Shown: piece by piece, positions 62,228 to 64,000 of the stretch
Layout of the letters: every line of letters begins with the position of its first letter
Position numbering within the stretch: the first letter of the stretch is position 1
Source: a virus
Direction: 5' to 3' (one strand)
Length of the DNA: 64,000 nt
Virus record (IMG/VR): IMGVR_UViG_3300022932_000001
Location: 1-64,000 of that record
Notes under the pieces: model-generated
Databases searched by the model: none
The model's input: the letters and a program-made list of their open reading frames with translations, nothing else
What the model was told of the DNA's origin: nothing
Position numbers and translations under genes: made by a program

Positions 62228-64000
62228 TTATGCACAATTATCATCTAATGGATTATTATTGTTCTTAAACGTTGACTTAAATAGATCTGCAAAATCTTTC
62301 ATTCTATCTTGATCAACATCTGCTTGATCTGCATTAGCATTAAAGAATGAGTTGAGCATATTAGATGCTAAATCATCTTGTTCTGGTAATGGAACTTCAT
62401 TATACATATCAGCAGATGGTTCTGATTGATAACTTGTAATTGCTTCAGCAGAGTCTTCTGAATTATATCCAAATAAATTAAGTAAATCCAATGGAGTTTT
62501 GACACTATCTTTTAATTCTTGTGTTAAGTCATTATATAACCCCCCACTAAAAGATACACCTTTGTTTGTTACTTTAGATGTTATACCAAACTTTTTAGCT
62601 AAAACATCTACTGGAGATTCACTATTTGTAAAGTTAATATTATTTCCTGATAATGCACCAGTTTTCTTAACAGTTTCACCAATAGGTGCAAGTCCCATAC
62701 GTTGTTCAATATCTGAAGCATCCATATTAGAATATCTTCCAGTATTCTCTTGAGCATTACCAAATTGTTTTCTAACTCTTGGTTTCTTAGGTATTACTGG
62801 AATAGGTCCAAATAACTCTCCAATCATAGTAGATTTTCTACTTCCTGTAGGAGTGTATTCTTCATATATAGCTCCTAATCCATTAGCAACATATTCACCT
62901 TTTTGAATAAGTCTATTTGGATTTGATTCATCTACTGTAATATCACCAACTTTCTTTTTGTCTTTACTATCTTTAGTAACAGCTATAAGTTTATAATAAG
63001 TTCTTTTACCTTGAATATTACTATCTACAATTACATAAGGAAATGCATATTTACCTAGAGCATTAGAACGAAAACCTTTAGCATCTAATAAAGCTTTATT
63101 TTTTTTAAGTTTAGCTTTCTCAGCATCATTAAATTTACCAGTTCTTTTTATTTGTATTATACCTTGAGTAGTACCAGTATCAAACATTTCTTTTTCATCT
63201 CTGATACCTGCCCATAAGTTAATAGTTATACGAGCTTTAGGTAATTCAACTTCAGGAGTTTTAGTAGTATCATCTTTAACTTTTGGATCAAGTTGGGCTA
63301 ACTTTTCTCTTAAAGTAAGTTCTTTAACTGATTCATCTTTTTTAATTTGTCCAGATTTAGTATAAGATTGAGGAACAAATTTCTTTACATCAGGATCTTG
63401 CGTTTCTTCAAATACAGGATTTCTATTCATGATCTTTGTAATCTCAAAAGTATTACCTATATGAGAAGTATAGGATTTCATAAATTCATTAAACAAATCA
63501 GTAGATTGAACACCAAATGTATCAGAATATTTCTGATCAATACCTTTTGTATCAAGTGGCATTTTCAATACACTATTAACTTGTTCAGTAGATTTAAGTA
63601 AATCACCAAACATAAATGTAGGTATATATCTTATGAATGAATTAGACTTGAACTGTCCAGCATCTTTAACTAAAAGATAGTTAAATATATCTACAGCATT
63701 AGCTCTAGTATCATCATTCTGATATATCTCTAAGAAACTATCTTTAAGTTTTTCAACCTGATACTCACTTAATTTAGCCCAAGTATTAGCTTCAGCTTTA
63801 TTAATACCATCTCTGTTAAGATCATTCATTGCAGTAACTTTATCATTGTTAGTTACTTGTGTAGAAATAATATTAACAAATTTAGAAGCAAAGTAGTTAT
63901 CAGGAAGTTTAGCTCTGATAGTTTTAAATGTATCTATAATATCATTGAAATCTTCACCTTTTAGTTTAGCAGACTCATCATAAATCATTGCATTATCTAA
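62228..64000 (-). CDS. Large hypothetical protein, C-terminal part (start outside window)
   Basis: The frame is open from the window edge (no stop before base 64000), giving at least 590 residues; the ATG at 63988 need not be the start. The protein is soluble with a mixed alpha-beta centre (a beta-rich KGDITVDESN, KLIAVTKDSKDKK segment) and an acidic C-terminus (DQADVDQDRMKDF). No catalytic motif was seen. With the 1515-residue gene 16 bases downstream it forms a large-protein operon, probably virion cargo or structural. Confidence 0.7.
   Translation of the reverse strand, partial: LDNAMIYDESAKLKGEDFNDIIDTFKTIRAKLPDNYFASKFVNIISTQVTNNDKVTAMNDLNRDGINKAEANTWAKLSEYQVEKLKDSFLEIYQNDDTRANAVDIFNYLLVKDAGQFKSNSFIRYIPTFMFGDLLKSTEQVNSVLKMPLDTKGIDQKYSDTFGVQSTDLFNEFMKSYTSHIGNTFEITKIMNRNPVFEETQDPDVKKFVPQSYTKSGQIKKDESVKELTLREKLAQLDPKVKDDTTKTPEVELPKARITINLWAGIRDEKEMFDTGTTQGIIQIKRTGKFNDAEKAKLKKNKALLDAKGFRSNALGKYAFPYVIVDSNIQGKRTYYKLIAVTKDSKDKKKVGDITVDESNPNRLIQKGEYVANGLGAIYEEYTPTGSRKSTMIGELFGPIPVIPKKPRVRKQFGNAQENTGRYSNMDASDIEQRMGLAPIGETVKKTGALSGNNINFTNSESPVDVLAKKFGITSKVTNKGVSFSGGLYNDLTQELKDSVKTPLDLLNLFGYNSEDSAEAITSYQSEPSADMYNEVPLPEQDDLASNMLNSFFNANADQADVDQDRMKDFADLFKSTFKNNNNPLDDNCA

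Noticed and set aside
1-64000. Stop-codon reassignment (TAG or TGA recoding) as in some crAss-like phages
   Set aside because: TAA, TAG and TGA all end normal genes here, and no gene with in-frame TAG or TGA and continuing homology was seen. The tRNA-like gene has no clear suppressor anticodon.
1-64000. CRISPR arrays or insertion sequences
   Set aside because: No regularly spaced repeats, transposase gene or paired inverted repeats were found. The many similar genes are diverged paralogs, not DNA-level repeats.

Overview
The window is a continuous stretch of a large, AT-rich double-stranded DNA phage genome. It holds about 130 tightly packed genes in long co-directional runs, with start and stop codons often overlapping by a few bases. 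Phage identity rests on a family B DNA polymerase, DnaB-type helicase, Toprim primase, SSB-like protein, ThyX, a UDG, a lysis cassette (endolysin, two small membrane proteins, two spanin-like lipoproteins) and two very large probable virion proteins. The host is probably a member of the Bacteroidota: most starts lack a Shine-Dalgarno sequence and sit behind A-rich leaders, and the clearest promoters match TTG-N19/20-TAnnTTTG, the Bacteroidota -33/-7 type. Gene content and layout suggest a crAss-like phage or a relative. This is an inference, since no capsid, portal or terminase gene lies in the window. The standard genetic code is used throughout.

Layout. (1) 1-23.5 kb, plus strand: an accessory region dominated by small proteins sharing one of two short C-terminal sequences. 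Tag A ends in IRxWLYxx or ARxIIYxx (8 genes), and tag B is a helix of the type I-x-N-L-D-K-L-E-x-K (20 genes). The parts in front of the tags differ (SH3-like GD-box barrels, a WGR domain, unrecognised folds). Among them lie an SPFH/prohibitin-like membrane protein beside an AAA ATPase, a PAN/Cdc48-like AAA+ unfoldase, a Nudix hydrolase, a 2OG-oxygenase-like protein, an aberrant tRNA and an HTH protein. (2) 23.5-40.3 kb, plus strand: a membrane-anchored glucosaminidase, two MoxR-ATPase/VWA pairs, an HNH nuclease, an ATP-grasp protein, an SF2 helicase, a UDG, a macro-like protein and many small unknowns, with one minus-strand gene at 34.9-35.1 kb. (3) 40.3-42.9 kb, minus strand: the lysis cassette. 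(4) 43.0-57.6 kb, plus strand: the replication and nucleotide module, opened by a promoter, a DnaA-box-like site and a DnaA-domain-IV-like protein, then DnaB, a Sak4-like ATPase, SSB, primase, a SegE-like nuclease, phosphoesterase, SLOG protein, PD-(D/E)XK nuclease, PolB, MazG-like protein, ThyX and a cREC protein. (5) 57.7-64.0 kb, minus strand: a 1515-residue protein with an N-terminal PD-(D/E)XK domain and the end of another large protein. Rho-independent terminators separate the blocks.

The replication genes form a near self-sufficient replisome relying on host RNA polymerase for at least the promoters seen. The left arm looks like a host-takeover or counter-defence arsenal. The strongest candidate for an undescribed system is the family of tagged small proteins: divergent N-terminal modules, conserved C-terminal helices, and gene junctions where tag codons double as the next start codon. 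The phage-encoded protein-remodelling ATPases (SPFH/AAA, PAN-like, two MoxR-VWA pairs) are a second unusual theme. Function assignments come from motif reading alone and were not checked against a database.
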